Assembly (NCBI GenBank): GCA_003667245.1
Contig: RCNN01000046.1
Coordinates: forward strand, 1 to 64,000
DNA: 64,000 nucleotides
From: Heterostelium multicystogenum
Lineage: Eukaryota > Evosea > Eumycetozoa > Acytosteliales > Acytosteliaceae
Direction of reading: 5' to 3'
Shown: positions 9,854-20,640 of the stretch, in pieces
Numbering within the stretch: position 1 is the first letter of the stretch
How the letters are laid out: every line of letters begins with the position of its first letter
The notes under the pieces: model-generated
Databases searched by the model: none
The model's input: the letters and a program-made list of their open reading frames with translations, nothing else
Told to the model about the DNA's origin: nothing
Made by a program: the position numbers and the translations under genes

Positions 9854-12612
9854 ATGAGGAATTCCTCATCACCTTCGAACACTGATTGTGATGAGCGGAG
9901 AAATCTAAGAAAAGAAATAGCAGTTGTAGTAATACACGCAGTACTTGCAGTAACAGCAGCAGCAGTAGCAGCAGTAGCAAGAACACAGAGTCATTTGATA
10001 TAGACTTGTTTGATATCTCGTTTAAGATCGATCGTCTCAAAGAAATCAGAGACAACATTACTCAAAAAGCATTTCGAGAAAAAGAAACTCAAAGCAGATA
10101 GTATAAGAATTAGAAGAAAGTCTTCGTCATCACTTCCATCATCACCTGTAACATCACCCGTTTCATCAGCGGCATCATTGCAATCATCATCATCCTCCCT
10201 ACAATCCTCTTCATCATCAACTTCGCCAAATTCAAGTTTGAAGCGCACATTTTTGCAGTTACTCAGAAGGAAATGAAGCTTCAACTGATACAGATTCACC
10301 ACAGCCATCTAAAGAATCATCTTCATCTTTATCTTTATCTTTATCACAGCCCAACCCACACAAGCACAGTAAACTGTTTCGACAAAAGCTACTACTTTAT
10401 CCATCTGAACCTGAATTGAGCAGTGACAGTGGAAGTGAACATACACAGTCATTAAGAACGCCTCGATCGCAGCCAGCAACTCCTCAATTAAGGTCAACAT
10501 CAACACCACCAACACCAACAACAACAACTACTACCACAACGACAACTTCAACTTCAACCTATAAACAACACTACAATAAGAATTACAATCACAACTATAT
10601 AAGTCCAAGAACAACCTATGCCAACAACTGTGGCACCATGAACATCCCAGTTACACCTTCGACAACCCAACAACAACAATTTTCAACTACACCTTCAACA
10701 GAGACACCGCAGTTTACAAATACACCTAAACAACATTCATCTACAAAACACCAGTCTCCACAACAATGCATATCTCGAAGATATGAATCAAGCTTACATA
10801 AATCAAACGAAGATGGATCGTCCCAATCTACAGACACTTCCAACGACTACAGACGAAAAGTAACCGATACACCATCATCATCGAAAAAATTGTATGTCAT
10901 TTTAAGTTGCTCCTCAATTATGATGTCATTTACCTAACCTCAGTTCTATCTCTACTATCTTAGAACATCATATGCTAAGCTAATATCGCTAAATAGTAGT
11001 CACTATACTGAACATTTAATTTGTAAAAAGACCTATATTATTGGAGGGTATGTTGCTTTTATTATATTACCAGCTGTGGAAACATTAGTCTAACTTTAAC
11101 ATGATGGGATTACTACAGTAAACAGGTCAGCGATCTGCAAATTGTAGATAGATTGAGAAAGAACTACGCTTTATTGAAGTATCATAAGTCTGGATGTATG
11201 ACAATTGAACCATTATCAAGCTTCCCGATAAAAATTAACGACATCGTAATTGAGCAACTAACCTTACTCAATGATGGTGATAGAATTACAATTTTGGAAA
11301 ATAACTTTATGTATCGACCAGGTAAGAACATGTTGCAGATATAAATTTATATTTCCTGTACTAATCAAATTCAAACAGCTCGCTCAACCATTCATGAAAG
11401 TGGTGCAAGTCAGGCAAGTCAAGGCTCAAATATTGCTGATTCAGATGATATTTATAAAATACAGGCGATAATAATTTTATATAACAGCTTTATAATAGAA
11501 CAAAAGCAACAACAAAAGCAAACCACTACAACAACAACAACAACCTAGCAGCGAAAACAAAACAAACTTTTTCAATGAAAGTGAAGATTCTTTCAGTATC
11601 CACACCTTCATGCTCACCTATTACAACACCTACACATATTAAAATAACAAAATCACTTAATAATATAACCATTGCCAGTCCTAATGAAATAAGTAGCAAC
11701 GATAACGATAATGATAAAGATAATACTAATAAATATACAACCACAACAACAAATAATAATAATAATAATAATACACGTGCTATAATCACTACCTTGTTTC
11801 ACCAATACACTTTCACACTCAGTCCAATGCTGACTAATTTAGGTATGGTCTGGATATGCATAGAATTAATATTTATAACATTTCCACTAATTGAATCTTT
11901 ATTCTTTAGATAATTTAAGTAATTTAATTTTAGCAAATGGAGGTAAAATTTTATCTGAAGTCTTAAATGTTATAAATCATTTATACATTATCCCAGATTT
12001 GGTAATATTTGACCACAGCTTACCAAAAGATTTTAAAAAGAATACAAATTTGTAAAGGAGTCATGGCTCCACAAATCCATACTTTATGTAAGTTTTTTAT
12101 CAATAGCTATCAAATAATTAATTAATTTGAACTAACATTTTACTATTCATAGGATGAGCTCATGCCAATTGATGATTACATATTTAAAACAAAGAGTTTA
12201 CGTTTATATCAACATTTAAAGTACTTTCAGTATTTCCCCCAACAAGTAAGATCAATCAGGAATATGTATGTAGATTTATTCTAGTAAAATACAATTACCA
12301 TAGACTAACCATAATTTTTAATAGAATAAGTTAAAAGAGAATCCTATGAAAAAGAATTAATGTTTCATGGCGCTAATGTTGTTGATTTTAATTCCCTACC
12401 CACAAAGAAGCGCAAGAATGTTTTAATCGCTTGAAGATTTAACACAGGAACAAATTGTTAACAATAAGTTGGAAGATTGCAATACCATTAAGTTGGATTG
12501 GTTCCACCATTGTAAAGAGGAACAAAAATTTGTTAATCCTCTATTAGACTCTCGCTTTTGCTATAATTTGGCACTAACACAATCGCCTCATAACCATCCG
12601 AAAAAAGGTTAG
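9854..12612 (+). CDS. FHA plus tandem BRCT protein, frame broken
   Basis: A phosphopeptide-binding, DNA-damage-type architecture. The N-terminal ~400 residues are Ser/Thr-rich (MRNSSSPSNTDCDE, then in other frames ESFDIDLFDISFKIDRLKEI, SSSSLPSSPVTSP and SDSGSEHTQSLRTPRS). An FHA domain lies at about 11130-11340: KNYALLKYHKSGCMTIEPLS, then INDIVIEQLTLLNDGDRITI. After a low-complexity linker (11.5-11.9 kb) a first BRCT shows ANGGKILSEVLN, LVIFDHSLPKDFK, KFVKESWLHKSILY and DELMPIDDYIF across an intron near 12085-12152. A second BRCT follows: KELMFHGANVVDFNSLP, KKRKNVLIA, and KLDWFHHCKEEQKFVNPLLD. The frame changes at several points, so it could be damaged or badly assembled. FHA with twin BRCT is the layout of nibrin and MDC1; orthology is not established. 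Confidence 0.55.
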
Positions 12613-13172
12613 ATTAATACCAAACCTTATTTAATAAACAAACAATCAATTAAATTGGACTTCATAGGTTGGAACTGAGATTGTTCTAATATTAATTATA
12701 TTCAAAATACCAGGTGTCCAAATCAAGTTCACCTACGAAATTTACATCGTAATTTCCTTGGTATTGTAGACAGATTTTACATATTCATAAAATAAACAAC
12801 TATGAATAGTCCTTTTGTGAATGTTTTTTTCTACTCAAAAAGCTTTAGCTCGTAAAAAATCTGGATATTTGAAAAATTCACAAAAGTTTATGCAATCTGT
12901 GCCCACTGCCGTAGCCTGAACCCTCACAATCTAATTTTTTGTTTTATCAATCAAGCTTAACCTTGGCACTTTCAGGATGTTTTACAAGATTTTTAAATTG
13001 TATTTTATTTTAATTTTAATCAAAATTCTCCTTACCTGAAACACTGCGTACCCTTAGCTCCTTACTCCTCCTATGGATCAACCACCCAGAAAGCAGACTT
13101 TAGTTAAACATTTGCATAATTAATCATACTCATCAATAAATATTTATATAATATATATATTTATTAAAAAAA
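12613..13172. other. Possible leftover exons, unresolved
   Basis: Two short plus-strand open stretches look protein-like: about 12695-12795 (containing NQVHLRNLHRNFLGIVDRF) and about 12836-12919 (ending KNSQKFMQSVPTAVA). They could be the tail of the FHA-BRCT gene or a separate relic. The opposite strand of the first stretch is also open. The last 200 nt are AT-rich promoter-like DNA before the gene at 13173. Confidence 0.25.
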
Positions 13173-14545
13173 ATGAAATTCGCTTTCGCATTATTTTTGA
13201 TTGCCTTGAGCTACTCATTGGTCAGTGCTCAAGATGGTGTCTACAATAACAGTCTTCCAATCGGTACCATCACCAAAGAAAGATCTTGACAAAGACCTTC
13301 ACATCAGTCCCATTACCAGCCACTTCTTTCGCACTCGAAGCTATTCAAGTTGCCATCATCGACGACACCACCAACTCACGTTTCAACCACGATTTGCTTT
13401 CAGTCTCAGCCGTCGATCTCTCAGTTGGAGGAAAGAAAGTTGTATCATTCACTGCCTCTAACATCCTCAACCCACTTTACTTCCCATCACCATATGCTCT
13501 TCCAATTTCGTAAGTACTTCTCTGACAAACAATGTTGGTTTTCGAGGCTAGATTGATTTTACAAAAAAACAAAAACACTCGACTCGCTGCGACACAACCG
13601 ACAAACTCTTGGTACCGATCAAGTATGCTAATTTTTGATCAAAAATTTCAGTGGTGCTGTCGATATCTCTGTTTCTCTTTTCACTACTGCTGCTACTACC
13701 CACACATTATCAGTTCAATACTTCCTCAAGTACTCAACTTCATCAAGCTATGTAACTTTGACTCGTACTGCTACTAGCTGTGTTGCAAACTACTCCAGCT
13801 TCGTTGTCCCAGGTACTGGTGGTGTCTACACCGTCCAAAACCCAATTACATGGCAACAAAACATCGACGCTATGTCATTCCAACTGCCGCCTCACAAGGT
13901 GTCATCGCTATGCAAATCGCTGACTCTTCCAACAACGTTGTCTGCAAGTCAACTGCTATCTACAAGAACAACATCTTGCAATCAATGACCCCATGCAACA
14001 GCATCATCCCATTGGTCAAGGGTACCACCTACATCACCTCTGCTACCTACAACAACACTAAGCCAATCAAGGGTGTCTTTGGTAACTTTGGATTCTACGT
14101 TGGATTCCCACGTCCAACCACCACTGCCTCCCACACCACCTCTGGTCCAGCTGTTTCATCCTCACACACAACTACTGGTCCAGCTGTATCATCCTCCTCA
14201 TCAACCACCGGAGGTCACTCATCCTCCTCCTCTGGTCCATCAACTGGAGGTCACTCATCATCCTCCTCTGGTCCACACAGTTCATCAGCTGGTGGTTCCT
14301 CCGCTGGTGGTTCATCAGCCGGTGGTTCATCCTCCGAAGGTTCAACCTCTTCTAACCCAACCTCATCCAACCCAACCTCATCCCAATTCACCACCACCGC
14401 CGACTCCACCTCATCCAACCCAACTTCATCCAGCCCAACCGCCACCACTGCTTCACCAACCGTCTCACCAACCGGTTACACCGTCGGTACTGGTCAAGCT
14501 GCTTTCCCAGGATGGGAGCCATCAAGAAGAATTCAAGTTTATTAA
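13173..14545 (+). CDS. Secreted protein with Ser/Thr-rich linker
   Basis: Starts with a clear signal peptide (MKFAFALFLIALSYSLVSA) after an A-rich leader. The ectodomain runs in exon 1 to 13509. A 142-nt intron (13510-13651) joins LPIS to GAVDISVSLF. The second part has an even spread of Cys (CVANYSS, VVCKSTA, MTPCNS), suggesting disulfides. From about residue 310 comes a mucin-like stretch of GGHSSSSSGPS, AGGSSAGGSS and SSNPTSSNPTSS, ending TGQAAFPGWEPSRRIQVY without a GPI-type hydrophobic tail. Two frame breaks, near 13280 (A3 run) and 13860 (A4 run), are each fixed by one A. Codons are strongly C-ending, suggesting high expression. The family is not recognised; a cell-surface or extracellular-matrix role is inference. 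Confidence 0.7.
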
Positions 14546-14719
14546 ATAATTTGAATACCCTCTAATATTATATATTTTTTAAATAAATCCCCCATTTTTT
14601 CTAAATTAATCTTACTAAGGACTATTCTATCAATGTTATAACTACAATTTATATACTTTAATGATTATTATTATTATTATTAAATAGTTGAAGCATACCA
14701 ACAATTTTGATGTCTTTGT

Positions 14720-15773
14720 TTAGATCTTTTCAATGTTTTGTCTTCTCATTGCACTAATTAATGTGTTCTTTAAAAGCATAGCTATGGTCATTGGTCCAAC
14801 ACTAAATGTTGAGAATGAATGATTAGTCAGTGAGCTGTCCAATGTCGTAGGTTGGTTGTCTTCAACTTACCCTCCTGGGACTGGTGTAATTTGACTGGCA
14901 ACTTGTTTGACTTCATTAAAATCTACATCTCCGCAGAGTTTGTTGTTTTCGTCGGTATTCATTCCAACATCGATAACGACTGCACCTTCCTTGACCCAAT
15001 CCTTCTTAACGAGTTTGGCAACACCGATGGCAACTACAAGAATGTCGGCCTTTGAGACGACCTCTTTGAGGTTGGCAGTCTTGCTGTGGCAGATAGTGAC
15101 AGTTGCGTTTTTGTTCATCAGCATCATAGCAACAGGCAAACCAACAATGTTAGAACGTCCCAAAACAACTGCATTCTTTCCTTCAATGACGACACCTGAT
15201 TGTACCAACAATTCAATGCAACCCTTTGGTGTGCATGGTTCAAACGATGGTACTCTTCCACGCATTGCAAGCTTACCAATGTTGATTGGATGGAAACCAT
15301 CGACATCTTTTGGTGATATCGATTTCACTGAGAATGGCCTCCTCATTGATGTGTGATGGCAATGGTAATTGTACCAGAATACCATCGACCTCTGGTGATT
15401 GGTTATACTTTCTGACGATTTCAATCAACTCTTCTTGTGTTGTGTTTCCTGGTAAAATGCAATCGAGTGAAACAAATCCCATATCAGTAGCAGTCTTTTT
15501 CTTATTTCTAACATAAGTCTAAAGTTGTACCAATGAATCAAATTAGTCCACATGTTATTCAGTAGTACAACCCAAGTATAGCTGCTCTATCCACATATCA
15601 TTATCGTTTCATTGGTCACTTACATGTGAATCTTGACGGTCACCAACCAAGATGACAGCAAGACCTGGAGCTCTCTTTCCAGCGGCAACCAATTTATCTA
15701 CATCTGCCTTGATACCAGTACGAATGTTGGCAGCAATAGTTTTACCATCAATAATCTTTGCTTCAGTTGACAT
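14720..15773 (-). CDS. folD: Methylenetetrahydrofolate dehydrogenase / cyclohydrolase (FolD/MTHFD type)
   Basis: Bifunctional enzyme of one-carbon metabolism: oxidises 5,10-methylene-THF to methenyl-THF with NAD(P)+ and hydrolyses it to 10-formyl-THF. Three exons: 15624-15773, 14871-15518, 14720-14801, about 292 residues, the usual size for a monofunctional FolD. Motifs: start [17 protein letters not shown], substrate-site region [11 protein letters not shown] with the conserved Tyr and Lys, [19 protein letters not shown], the dinucleotide-binding [16 protein letters not shown], and the C-terminal [15 protein letters not shown], which is split by an intron after PGG. One frame break at the T4 run 15308-15311: removing one base gives [15 protein letters not shown]. 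No transit peptide is evident, so cytosolic location is likely. Confidence 0.93.
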
Positions 15774-16909
15774 CGTTATTGTTTATATGTATATATGGTA
15801 TGTAATAATATGTAAATATATAAAGATATATATAATATATAGTTATATTATCTCTTTTTCGCAGAAAAAATAAAAATCTATTTAAAATTTTAAATAGTGA
15901 ATCGTAAATAGTATAGTTTAAAATGAAATGAAATGAAATGATTCACTAGGATGTAACTATACAATGTCAGTGTTGATTGATTGCAATCACTCAATCCCCT
16001 GTTCTTAATCAATCACACAGTGTTTCTTTTCTGTTGCAGACTTTTAAATTGTCATTCTACTTTTTCATTTTTGAACAGGGCAAAATAGAGCAGCCAGGTA
16101 CTCCAGCTTGTCATGATTTAGCACAATCAGATTGTATTTAAAAGTGAACAACAAACAAATCAAATTTAAATAGGCATTTTGTTTTGTACAACAACTAAAA
16201 AAGCTAAAAACAAAAAACAAAAAACAAAAACAAAAACCATCATTGTATTTATTTGGACGAGTGCATTGCATTTCAGGTTCATCGGCTTTTCTTTTCTATC
16301 CTTGTCACTCCTATAATATTTTGTAAAATAGGAACCAGTCAATTGCCAGAACAGGATTGACACCGATATATATTATCATCATAAAATAGGATCACTCTAT
16401 TAAAATGTATAAATTTTATGTCGCACCGATCTACATTTGCTCAACCACTTTAAATACTCCACCCTATGAATTATTATAACTTTTTATTATTATGCAAATA
16501 TTAATAGTATCACTATCCAAATACCGATCAAAATCAAACAACACATATAAAATACCATAGCAATCTTATATCATTTTTTAAGCCTATCTGTAGTGTTGTA
16601 CGTTACAAATACAAATTAAATTAGAGATACAACATTATCAGTGATTGTAGTTCAACTGTATAAATAAGGTGGGTGAGGTGTTTTTAGTACAGCGTAGTGG
16701 TCATACAAATATATCTAAGCAAAGAACCATCATCTCACCCACCTTATTTAAAAATTTCAAAATTATAATTATAATAATAGTAATACATAAATACATGATT
16801 ATCAAATATTTGTGTGTCTTTCATTGCAAAAGATAATGAATATACCTAAATTTCAAATTTGGTTACTTCCCTCATAAATAATCAATTCCTTAGATTTACT
16901 CATTAAGTA
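15774..16909. other. AT-rich intergenic stretch, contains a 90-nt hairpin
   Basis: Divergent promoter region between the folate gene (minus) and the secreted paralogue at 16910 (plus). The notable element is the inverted repeat at 16661-16750, listed separately. A minus-strand open frame at 16166-16363 has no convincing start. Confidence 0.4.
16661..16750. repeat. Near-perfect 20-bp inverted repeat with 50-nt loop
   Basis: Arm 1 is taaataaggtgggtgaggtg (16661-16680) and arm 2 is catctcacccaccttattta (16731-16750). They pair over 20 bp with one position that would be a G-U wobble in RNA. The arms are far richer in G and C than the surroundings. The loop contains a tRNA A-box-like gcgtagtggtcat but there is no B box, so it is not a tRNA. 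Candidates are a small-RNA hairpin precursor, a structured ncRNA or a tiny inverted-repeat element. Confidence 0.6.
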
Positions 16910-17430
16910 ATGAATAAGTATACTCAATTGTTGGTAATAGTTGTCGTTGTTGCCTTTGGCTTCACGCTTTGCACTGCTGATGGTGTTGCAAAAAAAATGC
17001 GTATTTCATGTTTACAGACAACTTTAGTAATTTTATATTCGAACTGTCAGATGCTGATAAAATAGCAGAGGCTCGCAACTATATTGAATCCAACACAACC
17101 ATCAGTGTCATGGGCATTATTGTAAAGGAGCCTGCTTGGTACAATAGTGGCTGGAGCTACCATCTTGACCCTTCATCCATTTCATTCTTTGAATTTGCAA
17201 TTGAAGTCTGTGATGCCTCCATCCAATATGTCGAAGATCACCTAGCGGAGGCAGGTGGTGCCTTCCTTCCGGACAACAGGTGGTGCCCATGGAGTTCTAA
17301 ACTAATCAAAGAATTGAGAGCATTGGATGCCAACCCATATCTGAATTCATCGATAAATATCAATCATAAATCAATTAACAAGAAAGATTCTCAACTTTTG
17401 TTAGCATTTGATGATTTTAATAAACAATGA
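16910..17430 (+). CDS. Small secreted protein, paralogue 1 (BP74_N-like)
   Basis: Signal peptide [20 protein letters not shown], then a compact domain of about 110 residues: [86 protein letters not shown] and [11 protein letters not shown]. The same domain occurs in the neighbours at 17498-17884 and 19138-19527. Unlike them, this copy extends about 30 residues past the domain ([11 protein letters not shown]...DFNKQ). The signal peptide and domain are out of frame across an A8 run at 16990-16997; nine A's would restore [10 protein letters not shown] associate the motif set with a family called BP74 N-terminal domain in bacterial and Dictyostelium proteins, from memory only. Function unknown; secretion is likely. 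Confidence 0.7.
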
Positions 17431-17497
17431 ATTTATTATAATATAATATAGTATTGAATTTAAAAGTTTGGGACCGGCGTTAAGGTAAGTTAGAAAT

Positions 17498-17884
17498 TTA
17501 GATTTCACGAACCAATCTTGATGACCATGGGCACCAACGGTTATCTGGCAAGAATGCACCACCAACTTCAGCTAGATGCTCTTCAGTGTATTGGATGGAG
17601 GCATCACAGACTTCAATTGCAAAATCGAAGAAAGAAATAGTGGATGGGTCGAGGTAGAAGCTCCATGGGTTGTTGTAGGAAGCAGCACTCTTGACAATAA
17701 TTCCCATGACACCCTTGTGTTCGTTGTTGCTAATGATGGCACGAGCTTCGGCGATTTTAGCTGGATCAGAAAGTTTAATGACGAATTCATCGGTAACATC
17801 TGAGAAGACAAAGTAAGCGTCAGTGGCAGAGCTAACAGCTACCATGGCCAAGAGCATAACAGTGAGAATTTGAATAGATTTCAT
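17498..17884 (-). CDS. Small secreted protein, paralogue 2 (BP74_N-like)
   Basis: 128 aa, intact and intronless. Signal peptide [20 protein letters not shown], then [87 protein letters not shown] and [11 protein letters not shown]. It is convergent with paralogue 1 (68 bp between stops) and nearly identical in layout to paralogue 3 at 19138, including an almost identical signal peptide. Conserved features are two Cys (EVCDAS and RWCPW), several Trp and the HLAEVGGA block. C-ending codons suggest good expression. The biochemical role is unknown. Confidence 0.82.
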   Translation of the reverse strand: MKSIQILTVMLLAMVAVSSATDAYFVFSDVTDEFVIKLSDPAKIAEARAIISNNEHKGVMGIIVKSAASYNNPWSFYLDPSTISFFDFAIEVCDASIQYTEEHLAEVGGAFLPDNRWCPWSSRLVREI

Positions 17885-18348
17885 AACTTGTTTTATTTAT
17901 TGGAATAATAATAGGATACAAATAATAATTGAATTGAATTTGATTTTGATATCTACAACCTTAATTTAATAGTCTTATTTATACTTTTAGAAAACTATAA
18001 ATTTACCTTTGATGTTAAAATAAATAATTCCTTTTTCTTTAGAAAAACAAATCCAAATTCATATAACCCAATATCTTGAGTTCCAATCAAAATCACTCAG
18101 CTCAAAAATTAAGACATCTTCTTGTTCAACTTTGGAAAATAAATAGGAAAATATAAACTACCAGTATTCAAACACTATTAGTATTAAATTATAGTTTTAT
18201 TTATTAATAGTAAATTCGTTTAACAAGTAAGTTTAATAATCAATCTGAATTGAAGATTAATAATTTGTAGTTGACCAAATGATTGCTTGTAACTCATGGA
18301 TCATTAGAAAAAAACCACCCAAAGATAAAAAAGATATTATTTTGAGTT

Positions 18349-18870
18349 TTACTTTGGAATTTCAATAGTTGTCTGTATCCCGAGATCAACAGGTGAATGA
18401 CAAAGTGGAACATGTGGTAAACACCTATGGAATCAAACAGTACTTAAACACATCAAAGAGTGTGGGTTATAGTTGTTGATGTTCTTGTAACCTTTAACTT
18501 GAAAATCAATCAAAACATCTTTGCACTTGAAATTTTTGATTTGGTGTTTTTGGTGTTTTTGCCCGAAAAAAGTTGGGTTTGCAAAGATGAAAACCCCTTT
18601 TTGGTGCACCAAAAACTAAAATAAAATCATGCTTTATTGTAACATATCAGATTGATCATTGGAATCAGCACCATTCAATAGCAGTACCAGGAGGAACCAA
18701 AGATACACCACATTTTGTGCGATAATTGATGAACCCCAATGAAGATTCAGAATATAACCACATTCGAGATATTATCTTTTGTCTTTACAAATTCGATTAG
18801 TTTGACTTTAAAGTTGTTGTGAATACAGAGTTCAAAGTTTGAGATGTCTAGACATCACTCTTTAGTTATC
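18349..18870 (-). pseudogene. Damaged minus-strand gene of unknown family
   Basis: Several protein-like stretches lie in order on the minus strand: NFELCIHNNFKVKLIEFVK (about 18780-18840), then in another frame MWLYSESSLGFINY and KCGVSLVPPGTAIEWC (ending at 18665), then FKCKDVLIDFQVKGYKNI and NNYNPHSLMCLSTV. An in-frame TGA near 18433 is followed in the same frame by RCLPHVPLCHSPVDLGIQ and TTIEIPK with a stop at 18349-18351. The pieces are Cys-containing and could be a secreted protein. Whether this is a dead gene, a gene with unrecognised introns, or one broken by assembly errors cannot be decided by eye. Confidence 0.35.
18598..18615. repeat. 18-bp perfect palindrome
   Basis: TTTTTGGTGCACCAAAAA is self-complementary. 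A half-copy (tttttggtg) occurs about 50 bp upstream and a partial copy (tttttggtgcaacc) near 38249. It lies inside the damaged gene region and may be a protein-binding site or chance. Confidence 0.4.
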
Positions 18871-19137
18871 CTGTGGATCAACCAAATGACTGTACTCATG
18901 ATATACTAACGACAAACGTTATATTTGCTGAATACTGAGTGTTTCGGGTTCTATCCAATCATTTAAAGAAATCCTTCGCTTTTCAAATATTTAAATTGTT
19001 GACAAATGGAAATTATAAATAGCCATGAAATTTCAGTATACCACATCAAATCAACAAACTCCTAATACATATATCTTTAAATAAATATACCTCAAATCCA
19101 CAATTATTCATACAACGATTTATCTATCCCTAAAAAA

Positions 19138-19527
19138 ATGAAATCTATTCAAGTCCTTGCTGTTATGCTCTTGGCCATGATTGCCGTAAGCTCCGCCAAA
19201 AACGCCTACTTTGTCTTCAAAGACAGTAGCAATGATGAATTTGTCATCAAGCTCACCGATCCAACAAGAATCGCCGAAGCTCGTGCCATCATCAGCACCA
19301 ATGCCACCAAGGGTGTTATGGGTATCATTGTCAAGCAACCAGTCTGGTACAACTTTGAATGGAACTACTACCTCGACCCATCTACCATCACCTTCTTCGA
19401 TTTCGCCATGGAAGTCTGCGATGCCTCCATCCAATACACTGAAGATCATCTCGCTGAAGTTGGTGGTGCTCTCTTGCCAGGTAACCGTTGGTGCCCATGG
19501 TCATCAAAATTGGTTCGTGAAATCTAA
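19138..19527 (+). CDS. Small secreted protein, paralogue 3 (BP74_N-like)
   Basis: 129 aa, intact and intronless, following an A-rich leader. Signal peptide [20 protein letters not shown], then [89 protein letters not shown] and [11 protein letters not shown]. It is the closest relative of the 17498-17884 gene. The order (paralogue 1 plus, paralogue 2 minus, paralogue 3 plus) suggests local duplication with inversion. Codon use is almost entirely C-ending (ATC, GCC, ACC), a sign of strong expression in dictyostelids. Function unknown. Confidence 0.82.
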   Translation: MKSIQVLAVMLLAMIAVSSAKNAYFVFKDSSNDEFVIKLTDPTRIAEARAIISTNATKGVMGIIVKQPVWYNFEWNYYLDPSTITFFDFAMEVCDASIQYTEDHLAEVGGALLPGNRWCPWSSKLVREI

Positions 19528-20640
19528 ACTATCAATATAGTTTCCAAATCAACTCCAACTCCTTCATTGATGATTTATCATAGTCATTACTTTATCAATA
19601 TTCTTTAATAATTAATAATAATAAATTATCAAACATCAATATTATTTCATTGACATTACATGCTTATATATGTAATATTGAATTGATTTGATCTGGTCAT
19701 GACTATGAGTCTAGGTGGTGCCACCTCTACTATTTGGAGGTCCTTTGCAATCCTCCAAAAAAAAAAAAAAACAAATGAAACTATGCTATTTTCTTGGTTT
19801 TTTTTTCAGATGTTATTAGTTTAATTTTTTGGAAAAAGACTGATTATTGATCTTAGTACCACGACCTTTCACTCAAAATACAAAGCCAATTCTGAATTTC
19901 AAAAAATAAAGTATTCTATTTTTTTTCATAAAAAAAACGTTGTGGATCAGAATTGCAATGTATTGACGAGTGTTAGGAAGACATCCCATTGCTTTTTACT
20001 CTCCTAAATACATTCCCCAAGACAGATTTACTAACAAACAATCAATCATAAATAATACTAATAATAATAATAACAATATTGTTATATAATATTTATTAAA
20101 ATACATAATACATATATAAATACTTTAAATATTATATATATTAAATAAATAATAATAACAATTATTTAGTCTACTTTAATATATTAATAGTAATTAATAG
20201 TTAAGAAAAACAACAAACATAACACAAAGTCAAAATAAATTAACTTTGGTTCTAAATCTCAACAACATTGAAGAAATTTTTATCTTTAGGTGAGATCAAA
20301 GGGGTGTGTTAGGTTTCGTTCTTTTTTTCCAATTTCTTAGTTACATCATACAAATATATATATATATAGACTGTTCATTTTAATCGTATATAGGGGATGA
20401 TGTATTGAGATTTAAATATAAAGGAATAATAGTAATAAGAAGAACTAAAATATATAGTAATACAGTTAGAAAAACAAAGTCGACAGGAAACTATAGTATC
20501 ATTATATATAGATAGAGGTATTTAGTAGTAGCAGCAGTAATAGTAATAGTAATAGTAGTAGTAGTTTTTAATTAGTATTAGTTAGTGTTCTGTTACAGAA
20601 GCGTAACAGTATAAAGTAGTAGAAAGTAAAAATAGTGGGA
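19528..20640. other. AT-rich intergenic stretch
   Basis: No gene found. It holds a short hairpin-like ggaggtcc..cctcc element with a downstream A run near 19735-19775 and scattered AAT/TAG microsatellite sequence near 20050-20160 and 20525-20570. Confidence 0.4.

Noticed and set aside
14251..14448. Glu/Asp/Pro-rich minus-strand frame opposite the secreted protein
   Set aside because: It is a shadow of the Ser/Pro/Gly repeat of the plus-strand gene.
16166..16363. 65-codon minus-strand frame with a hydrophobic stretch
   Set aside because: It begins at a non-ATG codon, and the hydrophobic part comes from an A-rich repeat (aaaaacaaaaaac) read in reverse.
16661..16750. tRNA gene suggested by a 77-nt span, acceptor-like stem and an A-box-like loop motif
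   Set aside because: There is no B box (GTTCRANNC) or T-arm before the 3' stem, and the pairing extends well beyond seven bases, so it is a hairpin and not a tRNA.
18430..18435. Selenocysteine reading of the in-frame TGA
   Set aside because: The surrounding region already shows other frame disruptions and I see no SECIS-like element, so damage is the simpler explanation.
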